Positions 35,031 to 44,414 of a stretch of DNA of 64,000 bases are shown here, piece by piece. Made by a program: the position numbers and the translations under genes. Source of the DNA: Mesorhizobium prunaredense (GTDB taxonomy: Bacteria; Pseudomonadota; Alphaproteobacteria; Rhizobiales; Rhizobiaceae); assembly GCF_900156895.1 (NCBI RefSeq), contig NZ_FTPD01000026.1, forward strand, positions 56,423 to 120,422. Direction: 5' to 3'. Position 1 is the stretch's first letter. Each line of letters starts with the position of its first letter. The notes under the pieces are model-generated. The model was not told the DNA's origin, did not search any database, and worked only from the letters and a program-made list of their open reading frames with translations.

Positions 35031-36248
35031 ATGCTGCTTAACGGCATAAAGATCGTAAGTTTCTGCCATTTCCTGCAGGGGCCCGCGGGCGCACAGTATC
35101 TCGCCGACATGGGCGCCGACGTTATCAAGGTTGAGCCAATCTATGGAGCCCATGAACGGCATTGGTCTGGCGCCGATGTGTTCGTCGAGGGAATCAGTGG
35201 CTTCTATTTGTGCGCAAACCGGAATAAGCGCTCGATTGGCGTCGACCTCAAGACACCAGAGGGCAAGGACGTTGCTCGTCGCCTGATCGCCAGCGCCGAC
35301 GTGGTGATGGAGAACTTTCGACCGGGCGTCTTTGCCAAATTGGGCTTCGATACCGCCGCCCTCGACGCTCTCAACCCAAACTTGATCTTCGCGTCCGCAA
35401 GCGGATTTGGTTCGACCGGGCCCATGGCGAATAAGCCTGGTCAAGACCTGCTGATCCAGGCCCGGTCGGGACTGATCGGAGTGACTGGCGCACCGAAGCA
35501 GGGTCCAACGCCTGTTGGCGCGGCAATTATCGACCAACATGGCGGCGCTCTCCTCGCAATGGGCATACTAGGGGCTCTTGTGCGCCGTCTCCGGGACGGA
35601 AAGGGAACGCGGGTAGAGGCTAGTCTGCTGAATTCCGGCATCGATCTTCAAGGCGAGGCACTGGTGAACTTCTTGGCCGGCAACTTTACGCGAAAGGTTC
35701 TTGATCGTGAGGAGAACCTTGCGACTTGGTTTCACGCGGCACCTTATGGGGTTTACAAGGCGAGCGACGGTCACGTCGTGATCTCGCTCTGCGACCCGGC
35801 AACATTGGCCGAAGCGCTCGAGAGCGAAAGTCTCCGCGAGTCCGTAGATATAGACAGGCTCGGCGACCGCGACGAATATGCACAGCGGCTGAACAGTGTG
35901 ACTGCGAAACTGTCTGTGGCCGAACTCGATCACCGCTTCCAGGAACACGGGATCTGGTCGGCGCCAATCCAGTATTACGACGAACTGCTGTCTGATCCGC
36001 AATTGGTTCATTCGGAGGTGTTCAGGCAGGTTTCCGTGCGAGGCCGCACCATTCACCTGGTCAACCACCCAAACCGGTACGACGGCAAGGTTCCTGAGCT
36101 TCGCGTGCTTGCACTTGAGATTGGTGAACATACCCGCGAGATCCTCGCTGAACTCGACTACCAGCAGGCTGAAATCGAACAACTGTTGCGGTCCAAAGCC
36201 GTCGTTGCGTCGCGTGGTGAAACTCTGACCGCAAGGCAAGCCTCATAA
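35031..36248 (+). CDS. CaiB/BaiF-family (class III) CoA-transferase
   Basis: 405 residues. Family III CoA-transferases move CoA between carboxylates through an aspartyl-anhydride. The segment GPMANKPGQDLLIQARSG contains the catalytic Asp. The N-terminal MLLNGIKIVSFCHFLQGPAGAQYLADMGADVIKVEP is typical. It is the first gene of the second operon and implies that a pathway acid is activated as a CoA thioester, matching the downstream MaoC and enoyl-CoA hydratase. It overlaps the next ATG by one base (TAATG). Confidence 0.93.
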   Translation: MLLNGIKIVSFCHFLQGPAGAQYLADMGADVIKVEPIYGAHERHWSGADVFVEGISGFYLCANRNKRSIGVDLKTPEGKDVARRLIASADVVMENFRPGVFAKLGFDTAALDALNPNLIFASASGFGSTGPMANKPGQDLLIQARSGLIGVTGAPKQGPTPVGAAIIDQHGGALLAMGILGALVRRLRDGKGTRVEASLLNSGIDLQGEALVNFLAGNFTRKVLDREENLATWFHAAPYGVYKASDGHVVISLCDPATLAEALESESLRESVDIDRLGDRDEYAQRLNSVTAKLSVAELDHRFQEHGIWSAPIQYYDELLSDPQLVHSEVFRQVSVRGRTIHLVNHPNRYDGKVPELRVLALEIGEHTREILAELDYQQAEIEQLLRSKAVVASRGETLTARQAS

Positions 36249-37069
36249 TGCTGGTAAAATCCTCACAGCATTCGATTTCCCCCAAGGGTCGTGAGCCAGG
36301 AGACCGGGGCGTCGCAATCGTGACCGGCGGGCGCAGGGGCATTGGCCGCGCGATCTGCCGTGAACTCGCCTCGGCTTGTTTCGACCTCGCCGTTGTCGAC
36401 GCTGTCGACGACGAGAGCAGCCATGTGACTGTCGATCTCCTAAGAACGACTGGTTGCAAGGTTTCCTTCTACAAGCGCGATATCACTCAGACCGAAGGGA
36501 ATTCTGATTTCATATCCCGTGTCGAAGCCGAGCTCGGCGCGGTGACTTGCCTGGTCAACAACGCCGGGATTCAGGTCGCCGTCCGTGGCGATCTCCTCGA
36601 TGTCACGGAGGAGAGTTTCGACAGGTTGCTCAACGTCAACCTGCGGGGGACCTTCTTCCTCACGCAGGCGGTAGCCAAAGCCATGCTGGCACGGTCGGCT
36701 GGCCGGCATGACAGGACGATCATCACGATCACTTCGGCCAACGCTGGTCTGGTCTCGCCGGAAAAAGGACCCTACTGCATCTCAAAGGCCGGCCTGTCGA
36801 TGGCCTCTCAACAGTTCGCACTTCGCTTGGCAGACGCCGGGATCTGCGTTCATGAGGTGCGTCCGGGCCTCATCCAGACCGACATGACGGCCGACGTCTA
36901 TGAGCGCTACACGAGCCAGGTCGAAGGTGGCGGGCTTTCCGCGATACGGCGCTGGGGGCAACCTGAGGACATAGCACGCGGCGTGGCCGCGCTTGCGGTC
37001 GGCGCGATACCTTTCAGCACTGGCGACATCTACCACATCGGCGGCGGTATGCAGATTCATCGGCTATGA
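36248..37069 (+). CDS. SDR-family oxidoreductase (3-ketoacyl-ACP reductase-like)
   Basis: 273 residues. It has TGGRRGIG, NNAGIQ and the catalytic Ser/Tyr/Lys (TITSANAG; YCISKAGLSMA). Its overall look is FabG-like, but the catabolic context makes a sugar or hydroxyacyl dehydrogenase role more likely. It is coupled to the preceding CoA-transferase (TAATG) and to the next ATPase gene (ATGA). Confidence 0.88.
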   Translation: MLVKSSQHSISPKGREPGDRGVAIVTGGRRGIGRAICRELASACFDLAVVDAVDDESSHVTVDLLRTTGCKVSFYKRDITQTEGNSDFISRVEAELGAVTCLVNNAGIQVAVRGDLLDVTEESFDRLLNVNLRGTFFLTQAVAKAMLARSAGRHDRTIITITSANAGLVSPEKGPYCISKAGLSMASQQFALRLADAGICVHEVRPGLIQTDMTADVYERYTSQVEGGGLSAIRRWGQPEDIARGVAALAVGAIPFSTGDIYHIGGGMQIHRL

Positions 37070-38616
37070 CGAAAGCTCCTTTTTCACCTCAACGAGAAAA
37101 CGATTTCTCAAAACAAAAGGCGGCTCCCGCGCTGGTCCTTGAGATGCGGCGCATTCACAAAAGATTCCCCGGGGTTAATGCGCTGAAAGACGTCAGCTTC
37201 ACCGTCAGCCACGGCGGCGTCCATGGTGTCATCGGGGAAAATGGGGCGGGCAAGTCAACGCTGATGCGGGTTCTCTCGGGGGCCTACATCGCGGATGAGG
37301 GCGAGGTGGTGGTTGACGGAAAGGTGGTGCCGTCCCCTACCCCCGACGCCATGCTGCGCCTCGGCATAGCCGTGATCTATCAGGAACTCGCCCAGGCGCC
37401 TCACCTGACAGTCGCCGAAAACATTTTCCTAGGTCGCCTCACGAAAACCAAACTGGGGACCGTCGATTGGCCAGGCGTCAGAGAGGGTGCCCGGGAAGTG
37501 CTCGGTCGACTTGGCTTCGACGTAAGTCCTGAAGCCCGCATTGACCAAATCAGCGTGGCCCAGCGCCAGATGGTCGAGATTGCAAAGGCGATCGCACGCG
37601 ACGCACGGATCATCGTTCTCGACGAGCCGTCAGCCGTGCTTGGTGATTCCGAGCTTGCGCATCTGTTCAACATAATTCGGCGTCTGAGCCGTGAGCATGG
37701 CGTCTCGTTCATCTACATCACCCATCGCCTGAAGGAATTGTTCGAGATCTGCGATGACGTCACCGTCATGCGCGACGGCGAGGTCGTGGCATCAACGCCG
37801 ATCGCCTCGACGAATACGGGCGAACTCATCCGGCACATGGTTGGACGTGAGTTGAAGGATGTCTTTCCGAAACGTGTCGAACCTGGGAGCGAAATCAGGC
37901 TGCGGGTCAGCAACCTGACGCGCGATGGTATTCTCGACAACATCTCGTTCGATGTCCGCCGTGGCGAAATACTCGGTGTTTGCGGGCTCGCGGGATCTGG
38001 GCGCACGGAGGTCTTGCGTGCCATCGCCGGTGCCGATCGTATCGATGCCGGCTCCGTCGAGGTCGATGGCAAGGCGGTCTCAATCGACACGCCCCAAAAG
38101 GGCCTCGCTGTCGGAATTGGACTGCTCCCCGAGGACCGAAAGACAGAAGGTCTGTTCCTCGACCAGTCTGTCGGCTTCAACATTACCGTCTCAAAGCTTG
38201 GACTGGTTAGCTGGCGGGGCCTGATCCGTCCAAGTAGCGAGAACTCGGTGGTTTCCCGGTTTATCCGTCAGATGCGGATAAAGACGCCCGCAGCGGGAAC
38301 CAAGGTGCGCACTCTTTCGGGCGGCAATCAGCAGAAGTGCGGCATCGCGCGCCAGTTGCACGCCGGCAATGAAATCCTGCTCGTCGACGAGCCGACGCGC
38401 GGAGTCGACGTCGCCGCCAAACGAGAAATCTATGACCTGCTGGTCGAACTCACGGCGACGCGCGGAAGCAGCGTGGTGATGGTCTCGTCCGAACTGCCGG
38501 AAATCCTCGGTCTTTGCCACCGGATACTTGTGATGCGCCAAGGCTGCGTGGCGGCCATTCTCGAAGGTCCCGGCGCCACCGAAGAACAGATCATGTCCCA
38601 CGCGGTCTGGCATTGA
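37066..38616 (+). CDS. Sugar ABC transporter ATPase (RbsA type), second system
   Basis: 516 residues with two ATPase domains. The first has GENGAGKST, VAQRQMVEIAKAI and IIVLDEPSAVLG. The second has the degenerate GLAGSGRTEV, LSGGNQQKCGIARQL and ILLVDEPTRGVDVA. The ATG at 37066 overlaps the previous stop. The conserved core begins at MRRIHKRFPGVNALKDVSF, where a second ATG (37144) could serve. The intervening codons RENDFS spell out a LacI-type operator. Its permease and binding protein are encoded 2.3-5 kb downstream, separated by two enzyme genes. Confidence 0.9.
   Translation: MTKAPFSPQRENDFSKQKAAPALVLEMRRIHKRFPGVNALKDVSFTVSHGGVHGVIGENGAGKSTLMRVLSGAYIADEGEVVVDGKVVPSPTPDAMLRLGIAVIYQELAQAPHLTVAENIFLGRLTKTKLGTVDWPGVREGAREVLGRLGFDVSPEARIDQISVAQRQMVEIAKAIARDARIIVLDEPSAVLGDSELAHLFNIIRRLSREHGVSFIYITHRLKELFEICDDVTVMRDGEVVASTPIASTNTGELIRHMVGRELKDVFPKRVEPGSEIRLRVSNLTRDGILDNISFDVRRGEILGVCGLAGSGRTEVLRAIAGADRIDAGSVEVDGKAVSIDTPQKGLAVGIGLLPEDRKTEGLFLDQSVGFNITVSKLGLVSWRGLIRPSSENSVVSRFIRQMRIKTPAAGTKVRTLSGGNQQKCGIARQLHAGNEILLVDEPTRGVDVAAKREIYDLLVELTATRGSSVVMVSSELPEILGLCHRILVMRQGCVAAILEGPGATEEQIMSHAVWH
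37093..37110 (+). promoter_or_regulatory. LacI-type operator 5, inside the ABC ATPase coding start
   Basis: CGAGAAAACGATTTCTCA, centred at 37101/37102, identical over 17 bases to operator 4. It is ten codons into the ATPase frame. It could mark an internal promoter for the transport genes or a roadblock. Confidence 0.65.
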
Positions 38617-38627
38617 AGGAAAAGCAG

Positions 38628-40097
38628 ATGAGCATACGAGACTACAAGCATTTCATTGGCGGCCGCTACGTTGACGGCGTCGGCACGGACTCCATTGAGC
38701 GCGTGTCTCCCGCCAACGGACAAACAGTTGCACGCTACGCCAGGGGAACCACCGGCGACATCGACCTTGCGATTGAGGCGGCACGCACTGCATTCGACGA
38801 AGGTCCGTGGCCGCGAATGAGCGGCATGGATCGCGCAAATATCCTGCACGCCTGGGCGGACCGTCTTCGGGAAAACAAAGACCGTCTCGTTCGTATCGAG
38901 GTCGAGGAGGTCGGCAAGCCTATCCGCTTCGCGCGTGGCGACATTGACGGCGCGATCGGCCTTATACGCTACGCGGCATCGCTCGCACTGCAGATGTCAG
39001 GGTCGGCCTATACCAATCTCGGGGAAAACAAGACTGCGATGATCATGCGAGAGCCCGCCGGGGTTGTCGCGTTGATCACACCGTGGAACTTTCCGGCTTT
39101 GATCGTGGCCCAGAAAGCCCCGTTTGCACTGGCGGCCGGCTGCACCGTGGTGCTGAAGCCAGCCGAGTTCACCTCCGGCAGTGCGTTCGAGATGGCGGCA
39201 TTGGCCTTCGAGGCCGGCGTGCCCGCCGGGGTCTTCAACGTGGTCAGCGGACAAGGCGCCGCGATAGGCGACCACCTCACCTCACATCCCGGGATCGATT
39301 TTGTCTCCTTCACCGGATCGACGCGCACTGGCCATCGTGTTGTCTCGAATACGGGGCGCAATCTCGTTAAGTCCTCAGTTGAGCTTGGGGGCAAATCCGC
39401 AAACATCGTCTTTGAGGATGCAGACCTCGACGCGGCTATAGACGGCGCGCTGATGGGCGTGTTCTTCAACAATGGCGAATGCTGCATTTCCGGATCGAGG
39501 CTTTTCGTTCAGTCCAGCATTGCCGACGAATTCGTCAAGAAGGTCGTCGATCGCTCCTCTCGCGTGAAAGTCGGCGATCCATTCGACGAGGCCACAGACG
39601 TCGGGGCGCTCATCGATGACCAGCATCTGGCGAAGGTCGCCGCTTTCGTAAAGTCCGGCATCGATGAAGGGGCCGAACTCGTGCTCGGCGGCGGCATTGC
39701 AGCCGGGACTGGCGGGCATTTTCACGAAGCCACGATCTTCGATCGCGTCGATCCGAGGATGACGATCTTCCGCGAGGAGATCTTCGGACCGGTACTGAGC
39801 GTCACCCGTTTTGACTCCGTCGCAGACGCAATTCGGCTTGCGAACGATACGATCTATGGCCTGGCAAATTACGTCTGGTCCAGGAACATCAACACGGTCA
39901 TGACCGTAGCAAAGCAGCTGAGAAGTGGCCTTGTCCAGGCAAACACGGTGATTGATGGCGCCCCGCAGCTACCGCTTGCCGGGGTGAAGGGATCGGGCTT
40001 CGGGTACGAAATGGGCCAGGCGGGTTTTGAGGAGTTCACGCAGCTCAAGACCCTGCTCATTCACACAGGTCCCCGCACCCCGATATTTGGCAGTTGA
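38628..40097 (+). CDS. NAD(P)-dependent aldehyde dehydrogenase
   Basis: 489 residues, full ALDH length. It has PWNFPALIVAQK, the glycine-rich SFTGSTRTG, catalytic Glu in VELGGKSANIVF, and the catalytic Cys in NNGECCISGSRLF. It oxidises an aldehyde intermediate to an acid, which would supply a substrate for the CoA-transferase. The ATG at 38628 lies 11 bases after the ATPase stop, with GAAGGAAAAGC as ribosome site. Confidence 0.93.
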   Translation: MSIRDYKHFIGGRYVDGVGTDSIERVSPANGQTVARYARGTTGDIDLAIEAARTAFDEGPWPRMSGMDRANILHAWADRLRENKDRLVRIEVEEVGKPIRFARGDIDGAIGLIRYAASLALQMSGSAYTNLGENKTAMIMREPAGVVALITPWNFPALIVAQKAPFALAAGCTVVLKPAEFTSGSAFEMAALAFEAGVPAGVFNVVSGQGAAIGDHLTSHPGIDFVSFTGSTRTGHRVVSNTGRNLVKSSVELGGKSANIVFEDADLDAAIDGALMGVFFNNGECCISGSRLFVQSSIADEFVKKVVDRSSRVKVGDPFDEATDVGALIDDQHLAKVAAFVKSGIDEGAELVLGGGIAAGTGGHFHEATIFDRVDPRMTIFREEIFGPVLSVTRFDSVADAIRLANDTIYGLANYVWSRNINTVMTVAKQLRSGLVQANTVIDGAPQLPLAGVKGSGFGYEMGQAGFEEFTQLKTLLIHTGPRTPIFGS

Positions 40098-40107
40098 GGA
40101 CTTGGCG

Positions 40108-40929
40108 ATGCCCGATCTGCGCCTCTTTGTCACCGACGTCGACCGGACGCTTTTGACCCACGATTATGCTCTTCCGGCTCGCGTGTCTGCAGCCCTGCGC
40201 TCTCTTCGTGGTGCCGGCGTGGCGGTCGTGCTGGCCAGTGCCCGGTCGCCGGCAGCGCTGAGGCCGTATGCGGAGGGCCTGGGCGTCACAGACCTTGCGA
40301 TCTGCTTCAACGGTGGTTGGATCGGCAACGTCGCGACTGGGGCGTCAATTTTCCAGGCACCGATTGAGAGGGCCGCCGCGCTTGCGGCGATGATCGAGGC
40401 CAAGACTGAGGGCGTGAACCCCATGTGGTTTACGACGTCAGGGATTTACGTACTGGAAATCACTGAGAGCATCCGCCGCGAAGCGGAGATCACCCGTGAA
40501 GCGCTCCACGTCGTAGCCAATCCTGCCGACCTGCCTGACAAGCCAGGCAAGATCATGTGCGTCGCAGCCAATCCCGGCGACTTATCGGGCTTTCAACGAT
40601 TGCGGGAGCGCCTGGGCTCCGAGCTTTCAGTCGCCTCCTCGCACACACGGCTGCTGGAGATCGGACCGCTCCAAGTCTCGAAACGATCTGCGCTCGAGAC
40701 CCTGGCAACTCGGTTGAACATCACGCGAGCGCAGTGCGCAGCTGCTGGCGACGCCGAGAACGACATCGAGATGCTGGAGTGGGCGGGCGTTGCCGTGACC
40801 GTGGCCAACGCCCTGACCGCCGTCAAGCGCCTCTCCGGATTCGTCGGCCCTTCCTGCGACCAGGGAGGATTGGCCGATGGCGTCACTTGGCTGTTGAAGC
40901 ATCAGGCACATGCGCGCGCGGTTATCTAA
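40108..40929 (+). CDS. HAD-superfamily phosphatase (Cof type)
   Basis: 273 residues. HAD motif I is FVTDVDRTLL, with the catalytic DxD. The cap domain and late motif AAAGDAENDIEMLEWAGVAV (motif IV) identify a Cof-type IIB hydrolase. Such enzymes remove phosphate from sugar phosphates. In this operon it may act on a phosphorylated pathway intermediate (inference). It lies ten bases after the ALDH gene. Confidence 0.88.
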   Translation: MPDLRLFVTDVDRTLLTHDYALPARVSAALRSLRGAGVAVVLASARSPAALRPYAEGLGVTDLAICFNGGWIGNVATGASIFQAPIERAAALAAMIEAKTEGVNPMWFTTSGIYVLEITESIRREAEITREALHVVANPADLPDKPGKIMCVAANPGDLSGFQRLRERLGSELSVASSHTRLLEIGPLQVSKRSALETLATRLNITRAQCAAAGDAENDIEMLEWAGVAVTVANALTAVKRLSGFVGPSCDQGGLADGVTWLLKHQAHARAVI

Positions 40930-40941
40930 GGGAGGAAGAAC

Positions 40942-41934
40942 ATGGAAATCACGGCGCGAGACGTTGCCCCGGGTTCAGTGGCGGGCATTTCCCGCAGGAT
41001 GCGCTCCTGGGCACAAGGCATCGGGCTCTTGTGGGTGCTGCTGATTCTCTGCGGGGTCGCGATCTATCTCTCCCCCAGCTTTCTGCAAACCGGCAATCTG
41101 CTCAACGTCGGTCGTCAGGTTGCCCTGTTCGGCATCGTCAGCGTCGGAATGACTTTCGTCATCCTGACACGTGGCATTGACCTTTCCGTCGGCTCGATCG
41201 TCGGGGTGACATCCGTGAGCGCAGCAATGATGCTGGCCGCCGGCGTGTCGATCCCAATCGTTGTCCTCGCAGCACTCGCTATCGGCGTTTTGTTCGGCAT
41301 CTTCAACGGCGTTGGTGTGGTCGTCCTGGGCATGCCGCCCTTCATCATGACACTCGGAACGCTGGTGATGGGCAGAGGCATCGCCATGACGATCGCCGAC
41401 GGTCAGCCCAAGAGCCTCGGCTCGGCCGCAGATGGATTCCATTTTCTTGGTGGCGGGTTCCTGCTGGGAATCCCGGTCCCGATCTGGATCTTCGTGGCGA
41501 TCGTCGCAGTAGCGTATTTTGTGCTGCGTCACACTGCTTTCGGCCGCCAGGTCTACGCAGTGGGCTCGAATGCCGAGGCCGCGCGCCTCGCGGGCATAAA
41601 TGTCCCCCGCGTGCTGATGAGCGTCTATGTCATATCCGGCCTGCTCTCGTCCTTGACGGCACTCATCTTCGTTTCCCGGCTCACCGTCGGTGAGCCGACC
41701 GCCGGGACGAACCTGGAACTCGAAGCGATATCGATCGTGGTGATCGGCGGCACCAGCCTGTTCGGCGGAGAAGGCGGCGTGGTCGGGACCGTGATCGGCG
41801 CCGCGATCATCGCCCTGATGGCCAACATCCTCAATTTGCTCGGCATTTCGCCCTTCACGCAGCAAATCGTCAAAGGTGCGATCATCCTCGCAGCCGTTGG
41901 CTTCGAGGTCATGCGTCACCGGAAGGGCAGATAG
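40942..41934 (+). CDS. Sugar ABC transporter permease (RbsC type), second system
   Basis: 330 residues with eight to ten membrane segments and the signature VGMTFVILTRGIDLSVGSIVG. It pairs with the ATPase encoded at 37066 and the binding protein encoded next. It starts 12 bases after the phosphatase gene, with GGGAGGAAGAAC before the ATG. Confidence 0.92.
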   Translation: MEITARDVAPGSVAGISRRMRSWAQGIGLLWVLLILCGVAIYLSPSFLQTGNLLNVGRQVALFGIVSVGMTFVILTRGIDLSVGSIVGVTSVSAAMMLAAGVSIPIVVLAALAIGVLFGIFNGVGVVVLGMPPFIMTLGTLVMGRGIAMTIADGQPKSLGSAADGFHFLGGGFLLGIPVPIWIFVAIVAVAYFVLRHTAFGRQVYAVGSNAEAARLAGINVPRVLMSVYVISGLLSSLTALIFVSRLTVGEPTAGTNLELEAISIVVIGGTSLFGGEGGVVGTVIGAAIIALMANILNLLGISPFTQQIVKGAIILAAVGFEVMRHRKGR

Positions 41935-42003
41935 GCATCTTTGTCCGGCGAGCCTCGACAATGGTGACGAGGACGCTGGGGCAGAGGAAACTGGGAGGTA
42001 GAA

Positions 42004-42951
42004 ATGGAACTTACACGCCGCAGAACACTGACGCTCATGGCCAGCGCCGCCGCTATTCCACTGATCGGAATTGGCAGAAGGGCATTCGCTGACGACAAGA
42101 TCAAAATCGGCTTCAGCCAATGTACATTGAACCATCCCTGGCGTGTTGCGCAGACCAACGTCAACAAGGCGTATGCCGATGCGAACCTGAAGGATGTCGA
42201 ACTCGTCATCACCGACGGCAACAACGATTCCGGCAAACAGGTGTCCGACATCGAGAACCTGATCGCTCAGGGACCGAAGGTGCTGATTGTGTCGCCGCTC
42301 ACTGCCGACGCACTGACACCCATCGTGAAGCAGGCCATGGAGAGCGGGATCGCCGTGGTGACCCTGGATCGTAAGGTCAACACCAAGGTGACGTGCCACA
42401 TCGGCGCGCTCAATCTCCCGATCGGCGCGGCAGCCGCGGCCTTCCTTGCAAAGAAGCTGGGCAACAAGGGCGCCATCATCGAGCTTCAGGGCACGGCTGG
42501 CGCATCGGCCACGACAGACCGCAACAAGGGCTTTGTCGATGAACTAGCCAAGACCCCCGATCTCAAGATCGTGGCGACACAAAATTGCGACTACACGCGC
42601 GACAAGGCGGTCAAATTCATGGAGGACATGGTGCAGCGCTTTGGCGAAGGCGAGATCCAGGCCGTCTATGCCCACAATGACGAAATGGCGCTTGGCGCCA
42701 TCCAGATCCTCGAAGGCGCAGGACGTCTTAAGGACGTTCTGGTGATCGGCATCGACGGACAGAACAACGCCATCGACGCGGTTGCCGCCGGCAAGCTGGC
42801 AGCGACATTCACCTATCCGTATGTGGCGCCGGAGGGCATCGAATATGCCTACAAGATCGCGAAAGGAGAAAGCGTCCCGGAAGAGGTGCTCCTCGAATCC
42901 GTCGCGATTACCGCCGAGAACGCCAAGGACATGATCGGCAAAGGATTCTGA
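42004..42951 (+). CDS. Sugar ABC transporter substrate-binding protein, second system
   Basis: 315 residues. The N-terminus (MELTRRRTLTLMASAAAIPLIG) has a twin-arginine-like TRRRTL motif and ends near AFADD, so Tat export is possible. The mature part, KIKIGFSQCTLNHPWRV onwards, is a type I sugar-binding protein with conserved VYAHNDEMALGAIQ and VIGIDGQ. It is followed by a 10-bp stem-loop. Confidence 0.9.
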   Translation: MELTRRRTLTLMASAAAIPLIGIGRRAFADDKIKIGFSQCTLNHPWRVAQTNVNKAYADANLKDVELVITDGNNDSGKQVSDIENLIAQGPKVLIVSPLTADALTPIVKQAMESGIAVVTLDRKVNTKVTCHIGALNLPIGAAAAAFLAKKLGNKGAIIELQGTAGASATTDRNKGFVDELAKTPDLKIVATQNCDYTRDKAVKFMEDMVQRFGEGEIQAVYAHNDEMALGAIQILEGAGRLKDVLVIGIDGQNNAIDAVAAGKLAATFTYPYVAPEGIEYAYKIAKGESVPEEVLLESVAITAENAKDMIGKGF

Positions 42952-42959
42952 AATCGAGG

Positions 42960-42991
42960 AAGGGGCCGCCGCACGGATTGCGCGGCCCCTT
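42960..42991 (+). terminator. Stem-loop after the second binding-protein gene
   Basis: AAGGGGCCGC (42960-42969), a 12-base loop, and GCGGCCCCTT (42982-42991), a perfect 10-bp stem without a long T run. It mirrors the stem-loop after the first binding-protein gene and is probably an intercistronic stabiliser or partial terminator. Confidence 0.6.
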
Positions 42992-43014
42992 CGATCATAG
43001 GCAAGGAGATTAGA

Positions 43015-43977
43015 GTGACCAGTATCGCATTCGAGCCGAAGGGGGTGATCCCCGCCTGTCTGATGCCATTCGACCCCAATTTCGCGATCGACGAGAGGGC
43101 GTATCGGCGACACTTGAACGATATCGCGGCGGTCGACGGCGTCGACGCTATCGCCATCAATGGCCATGCCGCTGAGGTCCACGCGCTGACTATCGAGGAG
43201 CAGCATCGGGCCGTCGCCGTGACGGTCGAGGAGCTCGCTGGCCAGGGCGTGGCCACACTCGTCGGAATCTATTCGAATTCGAGCCTTGAGGCCGGGCGTC
43301 TTGCGGCACGCGCGCAGGCCGAAGGCGCACAGGGCCTGCTCGTCTTCCCACCCGATTTTATGGCGCTTGGCGGACATTTGCGCCCGGAAATGTCGATCGA
43401 GCATCTGAAGCACATCACGGGAGCCTCAGACCTCCCGATCATCCTGTTCCAGTACCCGCTCATCTCCAATCTTTCCTATCCTCTGTCCACATTGATCGAT
43501 CTCTGTGTCCGCTTCCCGTCGATCCGCGCGGTGAAGGACCAGATCGGCGACGGCAACCAGCACGAACGGCAGATCCGCGAACTCAAGGCCTTGGACCAAC
43601 CTGTCCGGACATTGACAACACACAGCGCGTGGCTTCTGGGGTCGCTCGCGCTGGGCTGCGACGGACTACTCTCAGGCGCTGGAAGCGTCATTCCCGACCT
43701 TCAGGTCGCGCTCTTTCGCGCGGTGCAGTCCGGCGACCTGACGCAGGCGCAGGCCGTCAACGACCGGATTTACCCGATGGTCCGCGCATTTTACGATGCG
43801 CCGCTCCTCGATATGCACAATCGCATGAAGGAGGCTCTGGTGCTGCTCGGCAAGCTCGAGCGTGCCGTTGTGAGGCCCCCATTGATGAAGCCTATTCCGG
43901 CGGAAATCACCAGGATCGGCAAGATGCTGTCCGCCGCTGGCATCACCGGCAATACAGTCTATGGATACGCGGCATGA
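43015..43977 (+). CDS. DapA-family (dihydrodipicolinate synthase-like) aldolase/dehydratase
   Basis: 320 residues. A TIM-barrel lyase of the DHDPS/N-acetylneuraminate lyase family. The Schiff-base Lys is in IRAVKDQIGDG and the catalytic Tyr in LFQYPLIS. Family members in catabolic operons cleave or dehydrate keto-deoxy sugar acids, often giving pyruvate or a semialdehyde. The exact reaction is not predictable here. The GTG start has AAGGAGATTAGA upstream. It overlaps the MaoC gene (ATGA). Confidence 0.88.
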   Translation: MTSIAFEPKGVIPACLMPFDPNFAIDERAYRRHLNDIAAVDGVDAIAINGHAAEVHALTIEEQHRAVAVTVEELAGQGVATLVGIYSNSSLEAGRLAARAQAEGAQGLLVFPPDFMALGGHLRPEMSIEHLKHITGASDLPIILFQYPLISNLSYPLSTLIDLCVRFPSIRAVKDQIGDGNQHERQIRELKALDQPVRTLTTHSAWLLGSLALGCDGLLSGAGSVIPDLQVALFRAVQSGDLTQAQAVNDRIYPMVRAFYDAPLLDMHNRMKEALVLLGKLERAVVRPPLMKPIPAEITRIGKMLSAAGITGNTVYGYAA

Positions 43978-44414
43978 CGTCGGCGAGCCAATTCTACCTC
44001 AATCCGGGCGATGAGGTGGTCCTCGAGCGCGAAGTGACCGAGAGCGCGGTAAGAGCCTTCGCAGATGTCAGCGGCGATCACTCTCCAAATCACGTCAATG
44101 ATGGCGAGATGGAGGGTTCCCCTTATGGGGGGCGCATCGCCCATGGAGCGCTGCTCGTGGCCTACATGTCGGCCTGCTCAACGGAAATCGTCGAGCGAGT
44201 TCCGGATGTGCGGGCGACCGAAACGCCGGTCTCACTTGGCTATGACCGAATCCGCTTCCTCCTCCCCGTCCGGATCGGCGACAGGGTCACCCTCAGATAC
44301 ACGGTTCGCGAAATCGACGCGCAACGCCGCCGCGCCCGCTCCGACATTGTAGTCACCAATCAGAACAACGAGACTGTCTGTGTGGGGGAGCACATCCTGA
44401 AATGGGTTCGCTAG
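43974..44414 (+). CDS. MaoC-like hydratase/dehydratase
   Basis: 146 residues with a hot-dog fold motif: VSGDHSPNHVNDGEMEGSPYGGRIAHGALLVAYMSA has the Asp/His pair of R-specific enoyl-CoA hydratases. It probably hydrates or dehydrates a CoA thioester formed by the pathway's CoA-transferase. It is translationally coupled to the DapA-like gene by ATGA and overlaps the GMC gene start by 13 bases. Confidence 0.88.
   Translation: MTSASQFYLNPGDEVVLEREVTESAVRAFADVSGDHSPNHVNDGEMEGSPYGGRIAHGALLVAYMSACSTEIVERVPDVRATETPVSLGYDRIRFLLPVRIGDRVTLRYTVREIDAQRRRARSDIVVTNQNNETVCVGEHILKWVR

Noticed and set aside
40975..42399. 474-codon antisense frame across the permease and binding-protein genes
   Set aside because: His/Asp/Gln-rich nonsense composition and spans two real genes and their gap.
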